From NCBI RefSeq assembly GCF_000237925.1, contig NC_031496.1, positions 8,409,711-8,473,710 of the forward strand: DNA of 64,000 nucleotides, read 5' to 3'. How positions within the stretch are numbered: the stretch's first letter is position 1; each line of letters starts with the position of its first letter. The notes under the pieces are model-generated. The model searched no databases. It was not told the DNA's origin and saw only the letters and a program-made list of their open reading frames with translations. The translations under genes were made by a program, and so were the position numbers. This document shows, one piece after another, positions 11,046 through 22,383 of the stretch. The stretch is from Schistosoma mansoni. Its lineage: Eukaryota; Platyhelminthes; Trematoda; Strigeidida; Schistosomatidae.

Positions 11046-11640
11046 AGCAATCAATAAAACACAAACAAAAAAGGAAAAAAACATACACTCTAGATATAAT
11101 AGATCGTAAAGTAATTGAGATTATTTACTCAACTGATAGTCCTAAATTCATATAATACTTTTTATAATACATATGTATACATTTTTGGGACCATTTATTT
11201 TGTTTTGAAGTTGTGGAATCTGACAGAAATTTTAACTTTTTTTCAAAATTTAAAAGTTCTTGCCATAGATTGACACTTTCTGTAAAACTACTAAGAACCA
11301 TATAGCACAAGAGATTTGTTTTGTCCTAGTTTCAACTCATTTAGAAGATAAAATATAGAGTTATCAAATCTCTTAAAGAACATGGTACTTTTAGATTACT
11401 GGACTGAAATTCGATAGTTTATATTTCCAACTCCGATTAATTCATAGTATACCTCAATCTTCGCCCATCATCATCATCATTGAATATTGTCCTACATCGG
11501 ACATGTTTAAACTACACTAGTCATTAGTTCATTTTACAAATCTTGTCACATACTACAAAATTAATCATTTATGAGCCTTCTATTCTTCGTTTACATATTT
11601 GTATAAGTGGTTTGGTGAAAACTTATAATTATATAATCAT
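11046..11640. other. Intergenic, nothing recognised
   Basis: AT-rich, with a catcatcatcatcat tract near 11466. Nothing supportable. Confidence 0.5.
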
Positions 11641-11647
11641 AACACTT

Positions 11648-11870
11648 AGTATTACTTGTTTGAATCTTCCCATTGATGTTTTAAGGACTGCAACTGGTCA
11701 GTCTCCTATTGGCATATGTGCATACTGTGCGTATTGCCTCGATATAGCCTTAATTCACAACATTGTAAGCAAATATGGATAGTGGCTAGCAGTGGAATCC
11801 AGCTAGACGCGCGTTTCGTCCTATTTGGGACTCATCAGCTTGATGTACCTGCATCTCATAACACTGATAC
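11648..11870 (-). repeat. Sm-alpha repeat, 3' portion
   Basis: Minus-strand copy containing the hammerhead and the full tail (to ttagtattacttgtttgaatc on the + strand), but truncated just upstream of the ribozyme (ctgcatctcataacac), so it lacks the tRNA-like module. Confidence 0.8.
11797..11844 (-). ncRNA. Hammerhead ribozyme (Sm-alpha, TAG variant)
   Basis: Core CTGATGA, helix II GTCC/GGAC, GAAA, helix III CGCGCG and GTC are all present. Three extra bases (TAG) separate the GTC triplet from the helix I strand CTGGAT, and the other strand is ATCAAG with one mismatch. The same insertion occurs in the copy at 20072-20119. Confidence 0.7.
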
Positions 11871-13015
11871 ATAACATTTTGAAAATAAAATATCACTTTT
11901 ACTTACTCGTCGTAAAAGATGTCATTTCAACAAAACTATGAATAGAATACAACGAAAAGATTTCCGTGGAAGTACAATAATTAATTATTTATATATATGT
12001 CCTTCTCTTTCAATCTAAATCGAAACCATATTTAATTTTTTTTTTAATATTTTTGAGTTGATCAGTTATAATGAAGGGAATATTTCCTTTATTCATTAAC
12101 ATTTGATTGGTTGAATAGGGAACTATTCATTACTTTCTTTCCCTTTCTGTAAATGAGAAATATAATAGGAAAGGGAAGAAAATGAATTTCATTTGAGTAT
12201 AGAGAAACATAAATAAGAATTTTTTTTAATTTTTGATATAAATCAAAAATAGTAATAATATAGGGGTTTTGGGGGAGGGGGGAATCATTTTAATTTATAG
12301 ATGATTGGTTAATTTTCAGATATCATAGAAAACTAGAATAGCTGAAGAACTGTTTTTTTTTATTCTAGTTTAAGACTCATCAACAATGAGTACTAACAAC
12401 CCAACAAAAGATGGAATCCAGGATATTCTGATCTCACAAAAGTATTTACTAATGAATGTCAAACTAAGATCGGTGAGTAAAGAGAGCCACGTAAAAATAA
12501 GCAATAATTAACTTAGTAAAAGGTAATCTTCATTTAACTGAAATGAAGATAAGAGAATGTGATATGTGTGATACGAATGGTATCTTAATCGATTTGTTCT
12601 TTTATAGAGTAACGAAAATATTAATGAGGATTGTTTACATTGAGACTAGCCGAAGTTGAAAAGTTCTAACGAATTCTGACCAGTTGATATTAATCCTCCG
12701 AATCAATCATAGATTTAATCAGTTTTCGAACACGTCATTCAAAAGTTAATTTTCATTATCCTTTACCTCATAGGTAATTATATAAAGAAGCACACTGTAT
12801 AACCCTAACATGAGAATTGACTTCATTGAGTATTGAAATGAATAGAGTAATATATGCTGTTTAAGATGGAGTAATCAACTGTATCAGAATCGGAATATTA
12901 AGTGCTTTTTGGATCTAACATAGACTGCTTAGATCCCTGATTCACCCAATAAATGTCTCAGTATATTATTGAAATCCAAGCAACAATTTGCTTTACTTTA
13001 AGAAATTCTTTACCT
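11871..13015. other. Intergenic with a G-rich run
   Basis: Unrecognised, AT-rich. At 12262-12281 the + strand has three G runs (G4, T4, G5, A, G6), a possible but weak quadruplex. Nothing else supportable. Confidence 0.45.
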
Positions 13016-13555
13016 GATTATTGTTTATTTATTTAGTTAAGCACATAAATATTGGTACAAAGGGGCACCAGATAAATATGCGCCACACAAATCTCATTTG
13101 ATTTGTGTGAGAGCTATGATACTGCACAGGTGCCCAAACTGAAACAGGTGGTTTTCTTAGGAGGCCACAACCCGAGCCTTTGACCTAAAGGTCTAATCCA
13201 CAAGGCAGTGGAGCATCGTAAGGGGATACAGTCCCATGGTAGTCGGTGAACAACGATTGATTCATTCGCCATTTGTTCCTTCAGGATACTGGAGACCATG
13301 TGAACCATTGGTTTGGAATCACGGTTTTCCAACTACCCTTGGTGGACTTTCCGTGTCCACCAACCCGGTTAAAGTGCCGGACATTCCCTTTTCGTCCTCT
13401 CGATTTCGTTAACAACTTCCTCGCCACGAGAAGGCAGTGAGTAGGACTTGTGTGGCAGAGGCTACACATGCGTGGCCATGTGAGAGCATTTCGAGAGGGA
13501 GAACGGACTCCCCCCACTCTCGGCCATACCAGGGCATTTGAGTGCACAAATCATA
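13016..13555. repeat. Dispersed repeat C, copy 1
   Basis: About 530 bp, unusually GC-rich for the window. It is collinear with 33818-34345: acacataaatattggtacaa, atgcgccacacaaatctcat, cagtggagcatcgtaagg, cagtcccatggtag, gaaggcagtgagta, ctcggc-accagg. Several short minus-strand open frames exist, but they are broken differently in the two copies. Possibly the untranslated end of a retroelement; not identified. Confidence 0.65.
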
Positions 13556-14459
13556 GATAAAACAATTTATATTTTCAAAAACTATCATTCAATAAACGTC
13601 GAACCGTTTCCTAATCTAAATGGAAAACACAAAAATTTCTTGTTTATAATTAACGTGTAGCGGTTATGCTTCAATGCAAACAGTTTCTTTATATTTATTT
13701 TAATAATCGAGGATTGCATTAACGAAATATAGATTTCATTAAATCGTGAAATTCTTATAAATCATAGAGAAAGCAAACTATCCATTATTTACTTATATTT
13801 ATGTAAATAGAAAGCTAGCGAAACTGATCAAAATGTTCGTCTAATTTTACAACCTAATAAATACATTATCGATTTTGATTATCATTCAAAGTTTGAAAAC
13901 AATTAGAACGTGGAAGACATTCCACGAATGCCTCATTCATTCATCAACTGCATTCTAAGCATTTGTCTAGTGGTTTCGACTTTTACTAGGCGATAAAGAT
14001 AACCTATTGAATTACGATTTGTGGGCTAATTACAATGTTATTAGTCTGAACTCATTCAACAGGAAAGCCACATAGGTACAAGATAAACAACTTTCCAAAG
14101 TTACCTAATCTCAGATAGTTACATTCAAATGCATTCTGAAAAACAACTGTATAGTATGATCCCAAAGAACAGCTCAATAAGTCACTAAACACTCACTATC
14201 TAGAAAAACATCAGATATCATTTATACCATCATTTTCCTGTGTCTATAAAACAATTCCCACATCGAAAGCTGAAAGTGTACTAACTCAGTTATTCAATAC
14301 AACAAATAGGTTGTCCACTTCCACTTCCATACCATTTGAAAGACAATAAGAAAGCTTGAAAAGTAGTGAGAATAACTCATTTACTGATAAAAAACGAATG
14401 CAGAGAATAAAATAAGGCACATAACAATGAATGAACAGTTCAACTGAATGAAGTCGTGT
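13556..14459. other. Intergenic; ferritin A 3' flank duplicated at ferritin B
   Basis: About 14085-14459 is nearly identical to 22010-22383, immediately 3' of ferritin B (for example gtatgatcccaaagaacagc). This marks the duplication unit that produced genes A and B. The part before 14085 holds nothing recognised. Confidence 0.8.
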
Positions 14460-15357
14460 TTATTCTTTCAGTGTCATCTTGTCGAATAGATATTGACCAA
14501 GTCCATTTCCAACTCGATCTGTCTCTGTCACATAGTCAGCAAATTGTTTGATTGCATTTTCTTGTTCATGCAAATACTGACTCTCAATGAAATTGGTCAG
14601 TGCTGGATCATTGTTCTTTGCAGCTATTTCATGAAGTTTCAGTAATGACTGAAAGGAAAAAAACAGTTGAACCAGTGTTTGTAATAAATTTTATGTTGTC
14701 ATTTACTGAATTAGTATTTTATTTTCAGGATGAATTGTGGCTAACGATGTCTATGAGACTAATGACATTAAAATGTAACTTTAGCCTGCGCCATTTTGTT
14801 TTTCAATTTAATATGGTACTGCCCCTATATACTGATTCTAGAAATCAAATGTACAAAAGGTGATGGCGAATTCAACGGTTGATAATTCTACGTATTTAAA
14901 TGTCAGTGACATGAAATGATACACAAACATTAATATAAAGTTTAAATATACTTAAGGCTAAGCATTTTCGATAGACAGTCAATGATGATTTAGTTATAAA
15001 TAGATTATGATTCAGTATACGACTTACGTCATTCACTGCCTTCTCCATTGACAATGCAGTGTTCATCGCATCTACCAAATCACTGAATTCTACCTTAGTC
15101 GGACACTTGATATCACTGTACTGAACACGACCACCACGTTTGTTCTGATATTTCGCCAAATTCTCTGCATGTTCACGTTCCTCATGTGAAGCTTTTCGAA
15201 AGAATTCAGCTGCTTTCGGAAATGATACATCATCTCGATCGAAGTAAGTGAAGAATGCCATATAATCGTAAGCAGCTTGTAGTTCCATGTTGATTTGTTT
15301 ATTGATGGCATCTTCACATTCTTTGGCGAAATTCTGTCTGGCTCTTGATTTACTCAT
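14460..15357 (-). CDS. Ferritin heavy-chain type, gene A
   Basis: Cytosolic iron-storage protein; 24 subunits form a shell that oxidises Fe(II) and stores Fe(III). Exon 1 is 15028-15357 (110 codons), exon 2 is 14460-14648 (62 codons plus TAA), 172 aa in total, the usual ferritin length. The intron is 379 bp, GTAAGT...CAG, phase 0. The ferroxidase residues are all present: E25, Y32, E60, H63 (in EEREHAE), E105 and Q139, so this is an H-type subunit. No N-terminal signal is apparent, unlike secreted ferritins. Gene B, about 8.7 kb downstream in + coordinates, is nearly identical in both exons and the 3' flank. I saw no clear iron-responsive element in front of the ATG; schistosome ferritin mRNAs are reported to lack one. 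A 153-aa intron read-through frame is an artefact. Confidence 0.95.
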
Positions 15358-15867
15358 GTTGCTTTGTAATGTGTCTCTGGAGAGAATCGTTTAATCATTT
15401 CCTCGTTTTTTTTTTTTGAGTATTTATATTTGTAATTAAGGTAAACTCTGTACTCTTTAAGATGTTTTTCCGCAATCTAAACAAACACATAAACAAAATA
15501 TTTCACATATATTTGAGTATCATTTTGAAGTTAACAATGACCAAAACAATAATGTTACAATAATTGTGTATTTGTTTAAGTTTACCTAAATGATTAACTA
15601 ATAGATAAGCATTGAAATTCCAAGATATTCAATAGGTCTTTCACATGTTTTCACATTTGCATTCCTAGTCTTTCCATTGGTATGTTTGTTTTTGATACAT
15701 ACTTATTACAGTTTCATAAACAAACTGTAGGAATATAATCGGCTGAAAAGTTTTACACTCGCTAAAAATAGTCATTCATTACATTCATTATATATGTTTA
15801 TTATGTGTACGAATAATCAGCTTCCAATTGATATTGGTTCCGTCTAATGTTGGAAATAGAGTAGCTT
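15358..15867. other. Ferritin A upstream region
   Basis: AT-rich 5' flank with a T-run at 15410. No confident promoter element or other gene. Confidence 0.4.
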
Positions 15868-15938
15868 AAGGGTGGCCTATGCTCCTCCACGAAGGGTAAT
15901 AGGCTTAAGTAAGTAAGTAAGTAAGCAAGTTAAGGGCA
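15868..15938 (+). mobile_element. RTE 3' tail fragment
   Basis: The last codons of the RTE ORF region (tggcctatgctcctccacgaa) followed by a (TAAG)n tail at 15906-15932. The flanks share ttaaggg, a possible short target duplication. Extremely 5'-truncated insertion. Confidence 0.75.
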
Positions 15939-16609
15939 GTCGTGAAATAAAACAAATGAAATACTCCTGAATAAATTATAATCGTAATGGTTTTTGGTTC
16001 GAACTGAAATACCGTTAAGACATCGCTCATACAAGTAGATCATCTGTTTAAGAATCATTTACCAAGAAAAAAGAAATAGATTTCTTATCAGAATATACTT
16101 TTTTACTGTGAGAAAAGATGAATTTCTTCGAAGATCTTTAGGTTTTAGAGGATCTTGAATGTTAAAAAGAAAATGTTTTGATATGAGTAGATAGGGTACA
16201 CTGACATATTATCTTTTCAAGTGGTTCCACTAAAAAAACAATTATTCTTGGAACTTGAAAATAATTTCAAGAATCTAGTGATCATTCAAGGGTTCATGGT
16301 TAGTTATTTGGCTTTAGTGTAAGAATATCAAATGATGTTACAGATTAAAAAATGTAACGAATAAAAAAAGGGGAATTCATTATTTTAGTCAATAAAGTAT
16401 AACAGTACTGAATGTTTGTTAGTGGAATAATGTAGTCATCATAGTTCTGAAATACAATGAATTATAACAAAACAGCCCAGAGAAAATATTCTCAAACACG
16501 TGTTTGATTAACTCCACCCTGGAGTCCTTCTAGTAGAACTTCTGTCCTAACGTACAAACAAAGCAGGAACACATCATATAGGTTAAAGTCACAAATAAGC
16601 TTCGCATAT
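15939..16609. other. Intergenic, nothing recognised
   Basis: AT-rich; no supportable feature. Confidence 0.45.
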
Positions 16610-16915
16610 TACTTATGTAGTGTAGTCTACTTATATCCATATAAGTAGTGTATGGTGATGGTCAAACATAGAATGTATTTTGGCAGAACATCGATAAGGA
16701 AAGAACGGAAATGAAGCGCAGTCGGTACGAAAATACATGGACAATGAAATCAGAGAAGACGGACTGAGATTTGCAGAAGAAACAGTTAAGATTGAGATAA
16801 CTGATTGTTATTTTGCAAATTAACTGTTCACTTTATGGTTATCAGAATTCAGTGAGATAGTCTGTAAGTTGTGCTTAAAAACATTCCATTGTCCCTACTT
16901 GTGCTTTGTTCACTA
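16610..16915 (+). repeat. Palindrome-tagged dispersed repeat
   Basis: Starts with tacttatg ... cataagtagtgta, then ttttgcaaat, tttatggtt and a terminal ccattgtccctact, matching the end ttgtccccac of other copies. Diverged copy. Confidence 0.6.
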
Positions 16916-17109
16916 CACTTACACTAACACTTGCTACATCTTGGATTCAGTTTATTGAACACAACCCTTCGAAATACAGTATAAGTCATTTCAGTTAAAA
17001 ACTTGCACTCAAAAAGTTTGCATCCTACTAAATGAAATAAATTCTATAATGATGTGTGAAAAACAACTTTCATCAATCTACATATTGCCAAATGTAGACT
17101 AAATTATGA

Positions 17110-17250
17110 GTTGTGTACCAATAATGGTGATATCGTTCAGAAGGACGATGAAAGCTCCATGACCAAACCACTTAGCTCAGAGAACAAAACTCTGTCAAAA
17201 TCATCCACCCGAGCTATAAATCTTCTCCACCATCTCAATAAAGAGTAGAA
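17110..17250 (+). repeat. Dispersed repeat D, copy 1
   Basis: Contains gttcagaaggacgatgaaag, gctccatgaccaaaccact, agagaacaaaact and aaatcttctccaccatctca. The first blocks are the reverse complement of parts of 43941-44200, while the last block is in the same orientation there, so the family seems to carry the caccatctca sequence at both ends. Confidence 0.55.
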
Positions 17251-18566
17251 TTGAGTGCTAAGCGTTCAATGAAGAACAAATCACATTACAAATAAAACAA
17301 TATGAACACAGTTAATGATTAGGTTACAGTTTTGAAACTTATCAGTCAGGTATGCGTAACCAAGATATCTGCTCTGAAAAACATTGTTAACTATGACTAA
17401 TAAACTGCATGGATTGGTTTTATATACTTACCTTGATCTGTTAGTAATGCTTGAAATGTACGTATTCATCAATATTAATAAGTGAATTGACATGTGAGAC
17501 ATTAGAAATTCATGCTCACTGTAGTTTACCTTCTAATTCTCATATACAGTTTTTCTAACTTAAAAACTGAGATCTGTTTTCCATAAATTTACTCATTCAG
17601 TAGAAATAAACACTCCCACTTTATTCTCTAAATTGCTTAATATACAAACAATATCTTAATACCGATGCTGTTAGAAGAATTTTCGAAAAGTTTACCAATT
17701 TCACTGTTATCGCTAGGCTATAAATTGTTTTATTTATTCCGTCTACTTACAAATTGAAAGTAGTTCATCCTGTTTAGATAAAGCTGGATCAGTGTGTGAA
17801 TTGGTTGCTTATAATCACATTAGATTCATTCAATGCATTTAACATTTCCATCAATACTTTGGTCAAAAAACATTAATTTGTCACTACAAGTTATCACAGA
17901 AGATAACTTCTCATTAGATGTACAGTAAACTAGGTTGTACCCAGCCGGATAACTATTTCAAACGCAATATGTGTGTTGAAAACTTGGGGATGGATCGTAT
18001 AGCCCAACAAATTATCTATCACCTTCGTTGAAAAACGAACTGATCTCAGACAGCTAAATAAAGTTAGGGATTTCCGGGAAGCTATTTCGTCTTGATATGG
18101 AGCTCCAAACCAGAGAGCACATATGATTCATGAGAGGGTAGAACCAAAGATATTTAGCTCTAGCATGCGTTTACTTTACCTTCAGAACCCCAACTTGGCC
18201 TCACATAGTATACATATGTATGAAGTCGATCAAACACTGATGTTGTTTCCTTGTTTTGTGTATTTGTCTAACTAAGACTAGTCCGTGACATAAAGCATGA
18301 AAATCCACTAATCTATACAAACATCTGTATGAATGGAAACTGTCTGTTGTCCATACGACTCTCTTAATTCAAAAACTGTGGTTACTACTTTTATAAATTG
18401 GTAGATTATCTAAATCACATAAACAAATAAACTTTCCTTTGTGTTTCATTGTTAAAAATATCTAAACTTATCAGCTAGATAAATATATGCCAAGATATGT
18501 AACTTATTAATTGATTGTGTTCTTGTTAGATAGCGTTAATTGTTTATCTTCAAGGTCTTATGGACT
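17251..18566. other. Intergenic, nothing recognised
   Basis: AT-rich spacer; a somewhat GC-richer segment at 17940-18190 may be an old repeat but has no match in the window. Confidence 0.4.
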
Positions 18567-18921
18567 TGTAGTGACCTACTTTTATGACGAGATCGCGATC
18601 GGTATATTGGAAACAATTATTATTATAACCAATTGTATTAGTGATTGTTTCACTGTACTTGTTTGTTTAAGTGTACCAAAGACACATTTCTTTCCGTTGC
18701 CTGTGACCTTGAGCGAACTTGCTTACACTCGGCAGTTCCACCAGTAAACTTTGGCACGTCTCGGTATTCTTTCGATACTACGAGATCGCCAACAAATATA
18801 TCTTATTGCGACCATCAACAGCCTTCTGTTTTTAGGCCTACCAAGGGATCCAAGTGGATATCTGGCACGTAATCTTATTGTAGTGGTAATCATAGTCAAT
18901 CGCGAGTCGACGCCAACTATA
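18567..18921 (+). mobile_element. Solo LTR related to the LTRs at 55282 and 57897
   Basis: Begins TGTAGTGACC and follows the 357-bp LTR along its length: aacaattattattat, ttggcacgtctcggtatt, acgagatcgccaa, tagtggt-atcatagtc and a decayed terminus. No internal retroelement sequence lies beside it. It is clearly more diverged than the pair at 55282/57897, so it is an older insertion of the same family. No convincing target duplication. Confidence 0.8.
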
Positions 18922-19982
18922 AACTAATTTGAAGGAATTGTCATTCAGTGTAGAATTCGAGTTACAATGTTTCTTGATAGCTTATGTTGAAGTTTATCTG
19001 ATCAATGGGTGTTATGTTTTGTTTATAAACTCATACTATAGTGGTTTCACATATTTTCACATAATTATTTTCTGTAGTGTTATACACTAAATTTAGAAAA
19101 GAATATTTCTCATAGTTTCATAAATCAAGTGGAGTGTAATTGACAGTCAGTGTATTCTATCTAGTTAGATAATGGAGAACAGCGTAAGGTCACAGACGAA
19201 AGGTATGGTAGAAAAATAATTTTTGCCGTTTTCGCGCACATCAAAACAATATTTCTCAGCTTCATGCTGAAATTTCTCTATTTTGTTTATTTCTGAGCAT
19301 TTTGAACAGTTTTAGCTGATGCTTTATGGCAAATAATCGTCCTCTATTTAAGAATTCATCTTCTATTTGTGAGATGGTTACATCAGCTTTCATCTTGTCT
19401 TTCAAGTCAAGCAAACATGGTATTATTATAATTTAACTGCTAAACAGGTTCACGCTGACTTATTTTTAGAATTTGAACTGAATTATTGGTCTTGGATGTT
19501 TAACAAGCATTAAATATTCGATGTCACTCGAGATAATAATAATGATATCTTCTAATCATTCATAAAATGACAAACTTTCACTAAAGTACAACTGGAGTAT
19601 GTTTGTACTATCAAGTTTTAATCTATTATTCAGATCAGAATCGGATCATCAACAAACTCAATTGGAGCTGGTTCGCTTACACAGAAAAGATGTAGTTTAG
19701 AATGCTTTTATAATTATTTAGTTAACAATAGCAGACTTTGGTAATAAACATTCATGTTTATTAAGCACCACAAAAACTCGGGAATTTTATATGGTTTTAG
19801 TCGCAGCTGATCGTATTTGCCATTAACAATCGAGGTAAGTGGCTTAAACCTGCAGTTTATCAACACTATTGAGAATTACAATGAAAGTTTCTGTAAATGA
19901 AGGGTTTTTTACATCAAAAATCATCGTATAAACTAAGGTATACATTTTGAAAGTTGTCTTCTTCAGTAAGTTATGCCGGTAA
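18922..19982. other. Intergenic, nothing recognised
   Basis: AT-rich; no supportable gene or repeat. Confidence 0.45.
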
Positions 19983-20150
19983 AAAACCGAGTGGATAACG
20001 CGATGGCGTTTGAAGTGAAAGGTACTGGGTTCGAGTCCCAGAGTGAACATCAACTCTGAGATGCAGGTATATCCAGCTGACGAGTCCCAAATAGGACGAA
20101 ACGCGCGTCTAGCTGGATTCCACTGCTAGCCACTATCCATCTTTGCTTAA
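19983..20150 (+). repeat. Sm-alpha repeat, 5' portion
   Basis: Plus-strand copy: A-box region (gagtggataacgcgatgg), B box (gggttcgagtccc), hammerhead, then ccactgctagccactatcca. It stops at about ctttgctta, so the long tail is missing. Confidence 0.8.
20072..20119 (+). ncRNA. Hammerhead ribozyme (Sm-alpha, TAG variant)
   Basis: ATCCAG, CTGACGA, GTCC/GGAC with loop caaata, GAAA, CGCGCG, GTC, then TAG and CTGGAT. The core is intact; the three-base insertion next to the cleavage site matches the copy at 11797. Confidence 0.75.
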
Positions 20151-20164
20151 AAATCCCTTTAGTT

Positions 20165-20880
20165 TATCAGGGCTGGCGATTAAATGGAACCCCTCGATAA
20201 GAGTGACCACATAGCTCTAGTTTTGGCTTTCCATATGGATGTCAACAACGAAATGTCAGCTAAAGTCAGAACAAATCTTTGGAAAGGAAAGATGCAAGAA
20301 AATATGGTTCACAGCTTGAAAATGATCTTCAGAACTTATGTAAACGGTCTAGGATTTTTCAGTAGTCAATAGATGCTTCAAAATGCATTATGTTTCATAC
20401 TTGTTACCAAGTTACATATACATAGACGGTGAATATCATTGAGCTATCTGTTGTACAGCTTTAAGCTATGTCGATGCTAAAACCTTTTTAATTGTATATA
20501 TGACGTTCGTTCGTCCTAAACTGGAGTGAGCTGTTGGAAGAAGTCCAAAGAAGTGATTCTCGGAATCTCAAAGCTGCCATATGCTGAGAGACTGGCATAA
20601 CTAAATCAATTTCCTTTATCATAGAGAAAGATCAGAGGTGACTTGATCATAATTCTTCAAGTTACTTAATCATAAATTTGCTTTCATCATGCTCTTATTT
20701 ACCTTTCAAAACAGAGAACTTACGAGGACACTTTGAAAAAGTTCACAAGCCCAGAATAAATTACTTGTCAACTGTCCATCGGTTTTCACATCGAATCCTC
20801 AATGAGTAGACCTCGTCACCTTGACAAATGCATGGTTTTCCATTTACTGACACATGAGAAAGAAAGTTTGAGATAGACCA
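20165..20880 (+). pseudogene. CR1-like non-LTR retrotransposon pol relic
   Basis: The first part (20184-20372) reads MEPLDKSDHIALVLAF, the SDH motif that closes APE-type endonuclease domains. From about 20505 several frames give decayed CR1 reverse-transcriptase C-terminal sequence: FVRPKLE, LLEEVQRS, then RERSEV and NRE-like pieces with stops and frameshifts, in the order typical of the C-terminal region of CR1 pol. The RT core between the two parts is missing. Non-functional. The CR1 (SR1-like) assignment is from memory of the family. Confidence 0.6.
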
Positions 20881-22009
20881 CCAATGCAAATATCATGATT
20901 TAAAACAGACGGCCTATATCAGCTTCAAGTTCAGCTGAGATCTTCTAGTGACCAAATGTTGACCAAAAAACATAAAAGATGCTTACTGTAAATAGGATAT
21001 ATTGGAGAGCAATGTACAAATGGACGACGACAAATTTACCAGTTATCGCATGTATGTTTCTTTATACCTATATTTAAATGTGTATTCACTGCTATCAGTC
21101 ACTTGATTTTATAAACATGAAATCAACAAAGTGCTTAGATACACGTAATGTTATTGTCACACACCCGTCAACATTCTTCGATTAATAATCTACTCTACAT
21201 GAAACTCGTGTACCCACGTACGGAGAGCGAAACCGGTCTACTTTTCCGTATCGCTGCAATTACGATGACATTTAAAACGCATGTTATCTACACGGAGAAG
21301 TTTCGTTACACATTATAATAGGTAACTAAGAACAATGAAAATAAATAAGTCTATTTATTTAAATACAATATAATAATGTAATAATAATATGATAATAAAA
21401 CAATATAAATGGCATCAAATGTTAGCTTGGGAAATTACTAATTAAAATTTTCAGTACTGTATATGTGATCGCTCAAGTGTACAAAGGATGAAGAAGTAGT
21501 AAATTGTTGTTCGTGAATTAATGAAATGCATTTATTATTTATCACTTGCTGATAATAACTGGTGACTATCAATTCAAAAGCCGGTGAGTGAGTATCACCA
21601 AATCTGTTGAGAATTCGCCATTGGAATTGTCGCTGATATCGAACATCTTGGACATACTTATGTTTCATATGTAGGAAGACGCCGTTGTATTAGTGATAGA
21701 GGATAGAGAAGAATGAATACGTAGGCCATATGTAAGCTGAAAAATATAGTTTAATTGAAGTGACTTTGAGCAAAGTAGTTTAATTTGTAAAATTTATTAG
21801 TCACACTGCTGGGTAATCCCTCACTAGGATAAAACAATTTCCCCGTCCTGCCTAGTTTTCAACAATACCCAAAGTGAGGTAATCTATGATGGAAAAAACC
21901 TGTAGATTTCGAATTATCCTTAGGTTTTCCAATGTTCTATCAATTTATTAATGTACAAAATGCTAACACGTTATGTTTACTATGACATTTCCATATTCCT
22001 CACGAAACA
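20881..22009. other. Intergenic, nothing recognised
   Basis: AT-rich. A faint HHR2-like trace at about 21805-21950 (cactgctgggtaatccctca ... ggataaaacaatttcc) is too decayed to annotate. Confidence 0.4.
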
Positions 22010-22383
22010 AACAGCTTTCCAAGGTTATCTAATCTCAGATAGTTACTTTCAAATGTATTATGAAAAACAACTGTATAGTATGATCCCAAAGAACAGCTCA
22101 ATAAGTCACTAAACACTCACTATCTAGAAAAACATCAGATATCATTTATACCATCATTTTCCTGTGTCTATAAAACAATTCCCACATCGAAAGCTGAAAG
22201 TATACTAACTCAGTTATTCAATACAACAAACAGGTTGTCCACTTCCACTTCCATACCATTTGAAGGACAATAAGAAAACTAGAAAAGTAGTGAGAATAAC
22301 TCATTTACTGATAAAAAACGAATGCAGAGAATAAAATAAGGCACATAACAATGAATGAACAGTTCAACTGAATGAATTCGTGT
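22010..22383. repeat. Duplicated 3' flank of ferritin B
   Basis: Nearly identical to 14085-14459 downstream of ferritin A; only scattered substitutions were seen. Shows that genes A and B arose by segmental duplication including the flank. Confidence 0.9.

Noticed and set aside
12262-12281. G-quadruplex in a promoter
   Set aside because: Only three G runs and no gene start nearby.
15090-15317. 75-codon minus-strand frames inside the ferritin first exons (also at 23785 and 51986)
   Set aside because: They are alternative-frame shadows of the conserved ferritin block; repeated only because the block is repeated.
15358-15480. Iron-responsive element upstream of ferritin A
   Set aside because: I could not find a CAGTG-loop hairpin with the bulged C in the proper place; a covariance search (Rfam IRE) would decide.
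19985-20060. Possible tRNA gene
   Set aside because: It is the Sm-alpha tRNA-like module; the acceptor stem is absent and a hammerhead follows directly.
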